The position numbers and the translations under genes are program-made. Shown here one piece after another: positions 13,301 to 22,049 of a stretch of 64,000 nt of DNA. The notes below the pieces were generated by a model. The model searched no databases and was not told the origin of the DNA. It was given only the letters and a program-made list of their open reading frames with translations. This DNA is from Pteria penguin (lineage: Eukaryota; Mollusca; Bivalvia; Pterioida; Pteriidae): the NCBI GenBank assembly GCA_035048485.1, contig CM068590.1, positions 18,464,774 to 18,528,773 on the forward strand, written 5' to 3'. Each line of letters begins with the position of its first letter. The first letter of the stretch is position 1.

Positions 13301-14533
13301 ACACTTCTTTTTCAGGTTATTATATTTTGCTTTAAACATGCGGTGTTTAAATATTTTGTATTTTTTTTCCGGTATCCATCGCAGGCGATGCGAAACAAAC
13401 AGGAGATGACACCTCTCGGACACTATCTCATCATGAATTCTTAAGGTCCATGCATCTCTGTCATGCTGCTGCTTTATAAAGTCGATTATACTGACTATTC
13501 ATTACCGTTTACTACAGTTTTGTAAGTGCCTTAGTATCACCGCATCAGCTACTTTCGCAACTACATGTATTTATATATTGTTTATTAACAATGTTGATAT
13601 GAGTAATATACTCTAGATACTTACGACATCACATAATACTGAAACTCGGGATGAAAGGAAATCACGAATCATTTAGATAATAGTTTTAAATACTCTTATT
13701 CTAAACCAGGTGTTCGTAACAACAAATCATATGTTTTCTTCCTCTTTTTCGTTGTTCTTCCGTTTACAACTTTTATTAATGCCTCTACTTTATTTACATA
13801 ATTTAACCATTTGACACCAATGTATAATATAATGAAAAAAAAAAGGAAAAAGACCCTTCAGAATTAGAGGTTTTACCGTTGTTACTAATACAATATACAA
13901 TCGAACTTCGATCACTCGAAATGCACAGGATCGTCAAAATCACTTCGAGTTCCGGTAGGCTCCAGTTTTCGAAGTTTTAGAATGATAATAAAAATATGTC
14001 CAAATAAAGGCGAATTCAGGCTTTTCTATTAATTTTTTGACCGTAATTAAGAGAATTATATAACTTTACAAGTATTTATGTCATTTTAATTACATATTTA
14101 GATTATATAGTTCAAAATCACAAATGCACGGAAATTCATTCTGTTAATACATATGAAGTATAATAAATATAGAACATTTTGTGCACAAGATGGGCATTTC
14201 GACAACTTATATCTCTTTAGTGATGCTCGTGGCCGAATGATTGGAATTCTCATATCACATAATTTGAAAACCAGTGTTGAAACGAAAATGACGGAAAAGT
14301 GAACCAAACAATCATTCTAAGGACAGAGCTATGCATGAGGGAGATAATCCTTAGTTTTAGACTGAAAATTTATATATTTCATGTCATTACGAAAACACTG
14401 AAAAGTAGACCGTCAGTACAAACGCACTGAAAACTAGATTTATCATTCTAACTTCATTATCAGGGGTAGATTACTTACATTTTCCTATCATAACACTGGA
14501 TACAACACAAAGACAACTCCACGTCAGGAACAT
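4321..14533 (-). CDS. Type I membrane receptor with C-terminal ITAM-like tail (copy A)
   Basis: This is a hand-built six-exon model coding for about 328 residues. Exons are 14,533-14,479 (ATG, signal peptide MFLTWSCLCVVSSVMIG), 13,256-13,092, 12,870-12,784, 7,141-7,052, 5,932-5,818 (transmembrane helix around LGGVLVVVVITMTVALII) and 4,795-4,321 (cytoplasmic tail, stop TAA). Every boundary is AG/GT. Introns 1-4 are phase 1 and the last is phase 2, so the frame joins throughout. Exon 2 resembles the first half of a C-type-lectin-like fold (FDEAVNYC...DTWINI) and exon 3 has three further cysteines, but this fold is only a guess. The tail carries YLDV, GYAVPAY and DGYLVP (YxxP) motifs and ends in DYIHLVENEIYYNEL, which is YxxL-x6-YxxL as in an ITAM. 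Likely role: cell-surface recognition signalling through phosphotyrosine. No break was found, and further exons in the 5.6-kb intron 3 cannot be excluded. Confidence 0.7.
4815..5005. repeat. About 20-bp AT-rich tandem repeat
   Basis: About nine imperfect units of the GAACACAATAGTATAATGTT type lie in the last receptor intron. Copy B has only about four units (52,615-52,700), so the copy number differs. Confidence 0.8.
6015..6095. repeat. Divergent GTGACCGTCT-core repeat
   Basis: This is a diverged member of the same core family (GCCAGAAGGAGTGACCGTCT, then TGCCACACTTGCCATGAATG). It is conserved at 53,705-53,775 in copy B. Confidence 0.5.
6620..6960 (-). mobile_element. Dispersed element containing the GGTGCCCGGGAGGAG core
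   Basis: This roughly 340-bp segment matches 32,810-33,125 in the opposite orientation over its full length, including flanks around ACCGAAGGGTTAACCATATC and CAAGGCATGGAATGTTGTTT. That shows the core repeat is part of a longer interspersed element. A 122-codon minus-strand frame (6,607-6,975) crosses it, but the frame is not kept between copies. Copy B retains only the part at 54,225-54,415. Confidence 0.65.
7249..8512. repeat. 38-bp minisatellite, about 33 units
   Basis: The unit starts ATCAAGATTTGTAGTTTGTG and continues GGGTATTAGGTACCTTAC. Variants carry GTGTTAGATGACTAAC, CAACAAG or GTACGTTAC. A five-unit block (190 bp) with the same variant order occurs at about 7,487-7,676 and again from 7,677, which is a higher-order repeat. 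The array lies in intron 3 of the receptor. The corresponding array in copy B (54,775-55,835) has about 28 units and a different variant order. Confidence 0.95.
8615..8804. mobile_element. Fold-back MITE with about 45-bp inverted ends
   Basis: The left arm from ACGATCTTCATATTTTACAT to CAAGACCCGACATG is the near-perfect reverse complement of the right arm, from CATGTCGGGTCTTGGGCCGC to GAAGATCGT. The interior is about 100 bp and A-rich. The same element sits at the same place in copy B (55,940-56,125), so it predates the split. Confidence 0.85.
9630..9770. repeat. Dispersed repeat (GTTTTACGTCGCTTTCAACA type)
   Basis: The core GGTTGATTGGTGTTTTACGT followed by CGCTTTCAACAACTTTTCAG has the look of an interspersed repeat. 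It creates shadow reading frames on both strands here and at 57,050-57,185, and none of them is supported as a gene. Confidence 0.55.
10697..11283. other. Copy-A-specific segment, origin unknown
   Basis: Copy B runs directly from the equivalent of about 10,697 to that of about 11,283 (near 58,480-58,510), so this segment is inserted here or deleted there. Imperfect inverted motifs CATCAAGGTCAAAG and CTTTGACCTCAACA lie near its ends, which hints at a degraded DNA element. No coding potential was seen. Confidence 0.45.
11401..12528. mobile_element. Non-autonomous pogo/Tigger-like DNA transposon
   Basis: The left end CAGTGATGCTCCGTTTATCC and the right end GGAGCATCACTG are inverted and flanked by TA (11,399-11,400 and 12,529-12,530). 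The CAGTG terminus, TA target and CCGG-rich ends (GTCCGGATTATCGGA repeats) fit the pogo/Tigger branch of Tc1/mariner. No transposase frame was found, so it depends on another element. Several TTCCGGATTATCGGATC-type motifs cluster within 220 bp of the right end and 80 bp of the left end. The empty site at about 58,618 in copy B reads CATATAATTTGTGG. Confidence 0.85.
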
Positions 14534-14944
14534 CGTTATAAAGCAACTTCTTCTTATTTCACACTTACTGAAACGTTAAAAATTGCTGGAAAATCAATGA
14601 TGTCAGAAGCGGAAGCCGATCCTCTTCATAAACATGATCTTATTTCCGATTAGCACTAACTTATATATAAATAAAGAATAAGGAAGTAAATGTATTGTTT
14701 TGTCGTCCATCTCCGCTAACTTTAGCACAGTAATTGTGCTAATAATATAATAATACTATTCTTATTTTATGGTAATAAAATTTATCTACACAAAAAAGAA
14801 AAAGAGCGGGCTGTAATATAATAACGTGGTCATGAATAATTTTAACTTATGCCAGTCCCTTGTCTATGCATTTATACATGTACGTACTACGTAAGTAGGT
14901 ACGTACACACTCACGCACATACATATATATGCATACATACATAC

Positions 14945-14947
<3 letters not shown>

Positions 14948-14979
<32 letters not shown>
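14948..14979. repeat. (GA)n microsatellite
   Basis: An uninterrupted GA tract between the C1q and receptor genes, also present at 61,053-61,086 in copy B. Both copies create the same RERERE shadow frame. Confidence 0.95.
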
Positions 14980-14982
<3 letters not shown>

Positions 14983-15089
14983 AATGGGGACAAAACGTAA
15001 CACATGTTTTTGCTTTTTTAAAACTTTAATCATAGCACACTGACAAAAGCAATCTTAGATTGAACTGAAGTGCATTATCGTACGTAGAA

Positions 15090-16857
15090 TCAGATTTTCC
15101 ATCCGGTGAATGTCGATTCACTACCATAGATATAGCTGGTAGTGGAACATTGGATCCGTACGACATCTCCTCTATTCAACCACATGACGGCAGACTGCGT
15201 ACAGAAGTAGTATTGCGAATAGCTTCTGTTTGAAGTACAAGACGTCGATTGATACTTCACTCCATTCCTGACCAGATAAGTGTATGAATTTTGCCCATGG
15301 TATGTTTTTAATGACCAAGAGAAGGCATAGAGTCCGGTATATGGGCTTGTGAATTTGTAAGTCTTTGTGTTGAAAGCATTCGCTTGGTTGACCAGTGTTC
15401 TGTCAAAGTAGACAGAACTGCTTGTACTATAAGTGTTACTTGACGAGGGATAGGCATGGAATCCTACTCCGTTGCCATGGATACTGCCTGTCGATACAAT
15501 GAATTAAAATAAAACTACTCAAAAATTTGCTGTTTTCTAATTTACAAAATAGAAAATTGATCAAGCGCAGGTGAGACAGTTATTCTATTAATCCATTGTG
15601 GTTGTCATAGCAGTCAACATAAAGAGAAACTAGAATTTTAATATGTCGGTAAGACAAGGTGCCCCCGCTGGCAGCTTAGGTACTTAAATATACTTGCCAG
15701 GGAAGTAATATTTGAGCATTCAAAAATTTCCAATGTTCAAAGGCAATTACTCTGTCAAAAATTACCGGAACACACTCAAGTTCGTATTTAAACCGTATTT
15801 TCCCTTGATATATTTATATACCCAATATCAATTTAATCCATCAAACCTTTAAATAGAAAATGAGCAGACATTGTCAATTTAAAGAAATTTCCTATTTTCA
15901 ATGACAATAACTCTGTCAGAAATCACCAGACCACACCCAATTTGATTAAAAGATCTGGCGAAACTCCGTACGGGATCATATTCTGGTGAACTCTGATTTT
16001 CAGCCAATCAGTGGATCAGCTACAAATTCCTAGGAATGAATTTAACATCCCCAGCGTGCGTGACTTACAAGGTAGCTTTGAACAGATTTTGTTGCATATT
16101 GTGTCAGTTGCATGTGCCTTGCCTATGCAAAAAACGGTTTCGGTGACTGGAACGTCATCACAGTTCACCAGAACATGATGAGTGGAGCTGTCATTTTTAA
16201 GAAATTTTCTATGTTCAAGGGCAATAACTCTGTCAGAAATTACCGGAATACGACCATATTCGAACTTGACCTGTATTTTACCTTAATACATCAATTAAAT
16301 CCATCAAACCTTCAAAGACAAAATGATCGAAAACCGACACTTTAAAGAAATTCTCTATGTTCAAGGGTAATAACTCTGTCAAAAATAACCGGACCACATT
16401 CATATTCCAAGTTTACCTGCATCTTCCCTTGACATATCTGCATAACCAATATCAAATCAATCCATCACACCTTTAAAGAGAAAATGATCGGAAAGTGAAT
16501 GATGACGGAATAGGGTAACACTATATGCCCCCGGCCATATAAGGGCGGGGGCATAAATAGTATTTTCTTTCTTGATATTGTAGTGAGCTTACGAAACTTT
16601 ATAGTGAATAGTGCCCTTTTGATACAAGATGACGACGTTAGAAAAGAATGCTGTATAATTCAATGAATTACCATTACAGGCTATGACAGCCATCATGGAA
16701 ATCTTACACAATGAAACTCATCTAGATTTCCCACTCTGTCAGCTAATTCCAAACCATGTTGCAAGGTTTTAGCCTGGTTCATCAGATTTGCCAGTACACT
16801 CTTCCCTGATCCTTCATCGCACAGACACAATAGCAGAATCAAGCCTAGTATATACAT
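15090..16857 (-). pseudogene. C1q-domain secreted protein, copy A (disrupted)
   Basis: Two exons. Exon 1 (16,857-16,722) codes for a signal peptide (MYILGLILLLCLC) and a short polar helix. Exon 2 (15,487-15,090) codes for a complete C1q domain of about 132 residues, with GVGFHAYP, FNTKTYKFTSPYTGLYAFSW, LVRNGVKY, AVMWLNRGDVV and STFTGWKI then stop. This follows the usual C1q order of conserved Phe, Gly-Tyr and Gly-Asp positions. Two lesions are visible. The exon 1 donor, GTGAGT in copy B, is ATGAGT here; the only nearby alternative, GTAAGA 14 bases further on, would shift the frame. A Penelope-like element also separates the original start codon (19,587-19,589) from the exon, although a new in-frame ATG remains at 16,857. 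The family forms secreted lectin-like recognition proteins. Confidence 0.8.
15715..16500. repeat. About 150-bp tandem repeat in the C1q intron
   Basis: Four imperfect units share TTCAAGGGCAATAACTCTGT, ACCGGAACACACC-like and TTTAATCCATCAAACCTT segments. The array lies in the intron of the C1q gene and is conserved at 61,825-62,650. Confidence 0.75.
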
Positions 16858-16858
16858 G

Positions 16859-19582
16859 TAAAGCTGATGGATAAATCCAAACCACAAGTCCAAAAATCAT
16901 GAAACCATAGGACATACAAAATCAGTGAAAATGAAAAACAAATGGAAAATAACAAAATATGTCTACTTGAAGAGCATATGTGAACCCCTGTGATGGAGTG
17001 AGATCAGGTGCCCGGGGAGAGTGAGCATCTCCTGCTTGCTAGCAACACCCGTCACATATACCCCGTAGAAAGAGTCAAATCGTGTGAATTCCATATGTAT
17101 CTATATATGGAGAAGTTGAAGTAGGTAACCTTCTAGTATAGAAGGTGTCAAATCTGTGTAAAGTGATCGGAATCGGTCTCAGTCCAGAATATCATTTAAA
17201 AGTCTGGATAACGAGATATCATATGGAGTAATAAGAGTCTCGTAACGACCGTAGAACTTCCTCAGTGACGATGCTAGTCTAGCACATATATAACCCTGGT
17301 TGAGCAGCTTAACTGAAAGTCGCCTAGCCCTCAGAACAAAGTCATTGTAATTTGAACATGCTCTGGAATAACGTATTAACTGAGATATGAATACGCCGTA
17401 TGCGGGCGATGATGGAATGTTGCTACTTATGAAAGGAAAGTTTGTGATAGCGAAATTGAAATCGTCACGTTTGTCATAGAGTGAGGTGTTCAATTGACCA
17501 TTAATGTCGAAAGACAACATAATATCTAAATACGAAGTAGAATTACTAGTTTCTGTGGTTTCTTTGACCTCCAGTTCACTTGGATAGATGATGCTAAGGT
17601 AATCCGCGAATGAAGGATTATTAATTGAAAGCAAGTCATCTATATATCTGTAAGTAAAATTGAAGCCAAGAGCCAATTGTTTTTTTCCTTGCGAAAGCAA
17701 AGACTGAATGAACTCAGCTTCGTATGAATAAAGGAATATGTCAGCCAGAAGCGGAGCACAGTTAGTGCCCATTGGAATGCCGACAATTTGTTGAAAAACC
17801 TTACCTCCAAACACCACAAAAATGTTATCGATAAGAAAGTTCAACATCTGGATGACCGCTGTTTCAGTGTATTTATTTTTGGAATCAGAATTTTCCCTAA
17901 CAAAGTAAGTTTTATCGTGGCCTATTACTATATATTTGAATTTGCGGCTTCCGTTTTTACTAGTAAATGCATTTTGAATAATTTCCGCTAATCTGTCTTT
18001 TAATTTCTGATGAGGGATCGTTGTGTACAGAGTCGAAAAGTCAAAAGACTTGATGGAGTGAATTTTAGTAAAACTTTTTGATTTTAGATGTTCTAACAAC
18101 TCTTTTGAATTTTTAAGGATCCACATTTGATTAATTCCACTTCTGGAATATACTGTTTCGCAATATCTATGAAGGCCAGATTTAATTTCTGATAATATTT
18201 TTGTGAGTAGCATCGATACAGATTTTGTGGAACACTTCGAGGAACCAGCGATAAAGCGTTGTTTGTACGGAGTTTTGTGCATTTTTGGAATACAGTACAA
18301 ATATGGAAGTTCTAAATTCAATTTATTTGAGTCAATACCAAACGTATTGAGGACAGATTTATGATTCTCGAGTACTTCCGAAACCGAAAAGTTCGTGAGA
18401 GTATAAGTAGGATTTCCTGGAGCTGAATTTAATCCTAATTCTTTCACTAGGCTGTCAAAGTAATATTTCTTACAAGTAAATGTATAATTATTAGATGCTT
18501 TATCTGCTGGTGTAATGATATAATGTTCTTGGAGGAAGGTAAGTTCTCTGACAACATCAGGATCTTTAAAAATAGATTCGAATCTGGTGTTTACAGAACC
18601 TTGTAATTTTTTAATTTTTGATCTCAGCAGTACTGCAATAGATTTTATCCATTCCGAAAGAGTGTCGACTTGTACTTCCTCTCTTTTTGCCCATCGTGTG
18701 GCATATTCCTCGCAGCAGTTCATAATATTCTCAAAATTTTGGCTCCATGTGAATGATCTGGGTTCTCTGTATTTTGGACCTTTAAGTAAAAGTTCTCTTA
18801 ATTTAGTGTTTTTAACTATATCGAGATCACCAGTAATGACATGGCCACAAGGAGAATATACGAAATTAGACGAGGAACATGCACACGGTTGAGAATGGCA
18901 TGCAGAGTTGCTAAGATCAAGACACTGTAGAAACCCTTTGTAATTATAAATTTTGGATGCAACTGATGGCGTGTAACTATAGGAAATACATGGCGGATCT
19001 TTGTTTTTGAAATATGGAGGTATTTTCTCTAAAACAGACTTATGATTTAAAATTTGGCCGAAATTTAAATAATCAATGCCTTTATTTGCAAATTTAATTT
19101 TGATGAAAGGGCGATTAGATTTTTCCATAGAAATATCGGATTTGACGGGACGAAAAAGTCTAGCGGTCGATATGTCCATAATAATGCCATCTAGTCTATA
19201 CTCTGCAGAGCTTATATCAGTGAATATACGGTGTCTGGACGATACGTACAACTCGTGTAATTTTCTGAGTGAAATAGAATAAAGTTTTGTACGAATGTGA
19301 TGAAGGCCCAAAGGTTTATTTATAAATGGCAAAAGAGCTTCAAAGGAAATATTATGTATTTCAGGTTTGTTGTATTTGCGTGTACCGTGACTTCGATGCC
19401 TCCTCTGGCTTTTGTTGAATAAACCGAGTACGTTAACTGATTGACACGCAGGACTAGTGAGATTACCAATACTACTAATATTGTCATTGCATCCATAGGG
19501 CGAAGCAGTGCCGAGACGTCTTATCCAGTATTCTTCTCTTTTCCGACGAAAAGGAGTGCTCAAATTGGCATTGTTTGTGGGG
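16859..19582 (-). mobile_element. Penelope-like retroelement, Naiad-type, 5'-truncated
   Basis: The limits are fixed by the uninterrupted site at 63,009-63,011 in copy B. The insertion is about 2,724 bp, with only a shared TG at the two ends and no clear longer target duplication. It has about 320 bp of 3' untranslated sequence (16,859-17,178), which includes a GGTGCCCGGGgAGAG core, and an uninterrupted RT frame. Related copies are at 47,772-50,169 and 20,334-20,627. Because flanking DNA from 19,583 onward matches C1q 5' DNA in copy B, the element itself starts at about residue 27 of the frame. Confidence 0.85.
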
Positions 19583-19662
19583 TGTTCATAATATAGCCGT
19601 CTGCATTGATCTGTATGAAAAATATTCAGTATATCACTTTTCTTACCAAAGACCATTTTCAT
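17179..19662 (-). CDS. Penelope-like reverse transcriptase (827-codon frame)
   Basis: The protein copies RNA at the target site. Residues 41-60 carry the end of a GIY-YIG nuclease domain (EYWIRRLGTASPYGCND); its catalytic first half is missing. Reverse transcriptase motifs follow: PYLYCIPKMHKTPYKQRF (453-470), FDFSTLYTTIP (540-550, motif A), QIVGIPMGTNCAPLLADIF (625-643, motif B), YRYIDDLL (671-678, catalytic Asp pair) and YLD (711-713). A nuclease upstream of the RT is known from the Naiad group of Penelope-like elements. There is no stop or frameshift over 827 codons, which suggests recent insertion, but the N-terminal truncation should prevent autonomous movement. About the first 26 codons come from the 5' flank of the C1q gene, not from the element. 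Confidence 0.9.
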   Translation of the reverse strand: MKMVFGKKSDILNIFHTDQCRRLYYEHPTNNANLSTPFRRKREEYWIRRLGTASPYGCNDNISSIGNLTSPACQSVNVLGLFNKSQRRHRSHGTRKYNKPEIHNISFEALLPFINKPLGLHHIRTKLYSISLRKLHELYVSSRHRIFTDISSAEYRLDGIIMDISTARLFRPVKSDISMEKSNRPFIKIKFANKGIDYLNFGQILNHKSVLEKIPPYFKNKDPPCISYSYTPSVASKIYNYKGFLQCLDLSNSACHSQPCACSSSNFVYSPCGHVITGDLDIVKNTKLRELLLKGPKYREPRSFTWSQNFENIMNCCEEYATRWAKREEVQVDTLSEWIKSIAVLLRSKIKKLQGSVNTRFESIFKDPDVVRELTFLQEHYIITPADKASNNYTFTCKKYYFDSLVKELGLNSAPGNPTYTLTNFSVSEVLENHKSVLNTFGIDSNKLNLELPYLYCIPKMHKTPYKQRFIAGSSKCSTKSVSMLLTKILSEIKSGLHRYCETVYSRSGINQMWILKNSKELLEHLKSKSFTKIHSIKSFDFSTLYTTIPHQKLKDRLAEIIQNAFTSKNGSRKFKYIVIGHDKTYFVRENSDSKNKYTETAVIQMLNFLIDNIFVVFGGKVFQQIVGIPMGTNCAPLLADIFLYSYEAEFIQSLLSQGKKQLALGFNFTYRYIDDLLSINNPSFADYLSIIYPSELEVKETTETSNSTSYLDIMLSFDINGQLNTSLYDKRDDFNFAITNFPFISSNIPSSPAYGVFISQLIRYSRACSNYNDFVLRARRLSVKLLNQGYICARLASSLRKFYGRYETLITPYDISLSRLLNDILD

Positions 19663-20333
19663 CTGTCTTAATGAGAATCTTATTTGATGCAGATTTCGAT
19701 CTCCTTGTTCTGACCTGCACGTCGGGTGTGGCTAGTCACTTTGGTACTTATTTTGCTAAACAAATATTTACATGTTGGATCGTCCTCGTTTCTAAGGCTT
19801 TGAGCATTACTAAAAGCCTAAAATTATTCAGAATTGCTTAAGATGATTTTGTCTACCAACGTATAAAATAGGAATTATAGATAAACACCTCTCAATATTT
19901 TTCTTCGGTTTCCAAGTAAAATCTTATTTTAACGATCTTTTGCTTTACTATGACCGAAGTGAGAAAATAATAAAGAATATTTCATCTATTGAAATTTACA
20001 AAAAATATCAATAATATATGACTTAAAATTTCATCTATCGATTACGATAAACCCAAAGTCATACCCATAATATATTAGGAATGTTTCGGACTTCTTCTCA
20101 TTGAAGAATCGGGCATTATCTAAAGTCAAAGCAGACGCGTACAGCTTGCAAACTCCATTGTAATAGCCGTAAACAGTCAAAACAAACGGCAAATGTTGTT
20201 TATTTTGTCTGTACGCTGAAAAAAGGATTATACTCAAAGCAAGAAATTGTTTTACGTTAATGATTGACAACGGTTGTAATTACAAGTACTTATATATACA
20301 TACCTTTGTAGACAAAATTCTGGAATTGATCCA
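19583..20333. promoter_or_regulatory. Displaced 5' flank and start codon of C1q copy A
   Basis: The segment matches 63,009-63,770, directly upstream of the copy B C1q start codon. The original ATG is at 19,587-19,589 and now reads into element DNA and stops after nine codons. On the minus strand a possible 3' splice site (TTTTTCATACAG) lies just before this ATG, which suggests a spliced 5' leader. No promoter element can be assigned with confidence. Confidence 0.6.
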
Positions 20334-20627
20334 CCCTGCTTGCTAGCAATACCTGTCACATATACCCAATAGAAAGAGTCAAATCGTGTAAATTCCATAT
20401 GTATTTATACATAGAGAAGTCAAAGTAGGTAACCTTCTAGTATTGAAGGTGTCAAATCTCTGTAAAATTATCGGAATCGGTCTCAGTCCAGAATATCACT
20501 TAAAAGTCTGGATAACGAGATATCATAATTAGAGTCTCGTAACGACCATAGAACTTCCTCAGTGACGTTACTAGTCTAGCAAATATATAATCCTGGTGAG
20601 TAGCTTATCTGAAAGTCGCATAGCATT
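20334..20627 (-). mobile_element. Penelope-like 3' fragment at the duplication edge
   Basis: The fragment matches 17,031-17,330 of the larger element: part of the 3' untranslated region and about 130 bp coding the RT C-terminus, with frameshifts. Truncated at both ends. It starts exactly where the match to copy B (63,770) stops. Confidence 0.8.
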
Positions 20628-21344
20628 CTCATTTCTTCGCTTAACAGCCCTCTACATTTTCGACATTTACCTAAAATTAAAACATGTACCATTGAACAAC
20701 ATAAAAGGAATGTCATGTATAAGTTCTTGATAATCAACTTCTTTCTATTACTAAAAGATATATATAACTGTTATGGAAATGAAAACAAACTGCAAACAGG
20801 CGTTTTGCTATTGTAAAAGCATCAGGTTCTTAGAATGCCATTATGCATATAGGCACATGAAATTTGTGCAACTTTTGAATAGAAGCAAAAAACTGTTTTT
20901 CTGTTCTTAAGGTCTTGGGATAGCTATTTCACACTTTTCTTTACTATATTGATATATCGCTAAAGATTAATTATACATTCATAATAAAATCAATGAATAA
21001 AACGTATGAAAATAGATAATTCTATAGTACATACGACCTGTGTCCTAGTTCTTACTTGAAAATAAACGGAAACTACATGGGGAAAAGTTTTATCTACCAC
21101 ATACGACCTTTTATAGCAAATTTTACCCTTGATTTCTCTGAAACTATTAGGAATTCGACTACAAAATTATATTAAATGGAATAGAGCGATATAAGTTATT
21201 TGAAAATAGAATAATCTTAAATAGGTCGTGGCCTTATATTTCCACGGCGTCATATGGTAGATTTTCGTGGTTGATGTGGCAGAAAACGGAGGCAACTTAG
21301 ACTAGAATAAACATATATGCACTAACATATAATTAATGGCAAGG

Positions 21345-21470
21345 AAGCTCAGTGGTATCGCGACAACCCGGGTTTCATTCGGGGTTTTCTAGGGTAATTT
21401 ACCATCTACATCCCTATCTGCTCTTTGAATGAGACCGTATAAACCAGTTTCTCCGTTTAACTTCATTGCA
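21345..21470 (+). mobile_element. Decayed tRNA-SINE-like fragment
   Basis: An A-box-like GCTCAGTGGTATCGCG is followed by CCCGGGTTTCATTCGGGGTT and a TGAATGAGACCGTATAAACC body resembling the SINEs at 1,967 and 44,395. The B box is degenerate. Confidence 0.45.
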
Positions 21471-21481
21471 ATCATCAAATC

Positions 21482-21530
21482 ATCATCATTAAATCTCCAT
21501 CATCATCAAATCATTATCATCATCATTATC

Positions 21531-21585
<55 letters not shown>

Positions 21586-21586
21586 A
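21482..21586. repeat. (ATC)n microsatellite
   Basis: An imperfect start is followed by a nearly pure ATC tract at 21,535-21,586. Confidence 0.95.
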
Positions 21587-22049
21587 TTAATATTACTGTA
21601 ATGTTCAGGACTTTGTCTCCACTAATTAGTTTTGGACAATGCCCGCCATAGAGTCCCCACAGCCCTGTTGGTTAGCGTACAACGCACAAGTAGAGGGACC
21701 AAATACAACAAGACCTATGGTCTAAGCGATGATCTCGGGGACATACTGTCGATGTCGAAGGTGTTTAATAATTTTAGAGCCCGCCGATAAGAAATTATCG
21801 GAACTTTTGACCCTCCTTAACAACGTTATGAATAAAGCAAACTTTACCGGATCTACTGGAAATGAACAAAACCTTTTTTGGTGACATAAATCCTCCCATA
21901 TTTAAGCCGCATATTTATCGACAATGTTGCTACTTCTACTCTGCATAAGATATCCGCTCATGTTTTGCATCAAACGAATGTTTCCCCACTCTGCAAAATA
22001 CCGACATCGGCACATCTTTGATTTATACTAATTTCCAAACCTGCCAATA

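Larger units (their letters stand above)
1660..20334. other. Duplicated locus, copy A
   Basis: The segment matches 47,184-63,770 in the same orientation across genes, introns and intergenic DNA. Matching blocks are 1,660-1,966 with 47,184-47,480; 2,204-10,700 with 50,200-58,480; 11,290-11,400 plus 12,530-16,858 with 58,510-63,010; and 19,583-20,334 with 63,009-63,770. The gaps between blocks are copy-specific: a SINE at 1,967-2,203, a segment at 10,697-11,283, a pogo-like element at 11,401-12,528 and a Penelope-like element at 16,859-19,582. The right limit coincides with a Penelope-like fragment. It may be a true segmental duplication or a second haplotype joined by the assembler. Confidence 0.9.
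20628..22049. other. Gene-free stretch with degraded repeats
   Basis: No coding exon was seen. Contents include a decayed SINE-like piece (21,345-21,470), an (ATC)n tract (about 21,482-21,586) and a repeat at 21,650-21,710 whose reverse complement recurs at 38,088-38,145 (CTGACTAACAGGGCGGTAGG). Confidence 0.5.

Noticed and set aside
14849..15043. Plus-strand protein with Arg-Glu repeats
   Set aside because: Created by the (GA)n tract; the equivalent frame at 60,955-61,176 diverges after the tract.
16859..17178. Hammerhead ribozyme in the Penelope-like 3' region
   Set aside because: Some Penelope-like elements carry hammerheads, but the CTGANGA and GAAA core pair was not found; CTGATGG near 16,863 lacks the needed bases.
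18587..18892. Plus-strand frames opposite the reverse transcriptase
   Set aside because: Antisense shadows of the minus-strand RT coding sequence, as are those at 17,788, 19,076, 48,692, 49,555 and 49,969.
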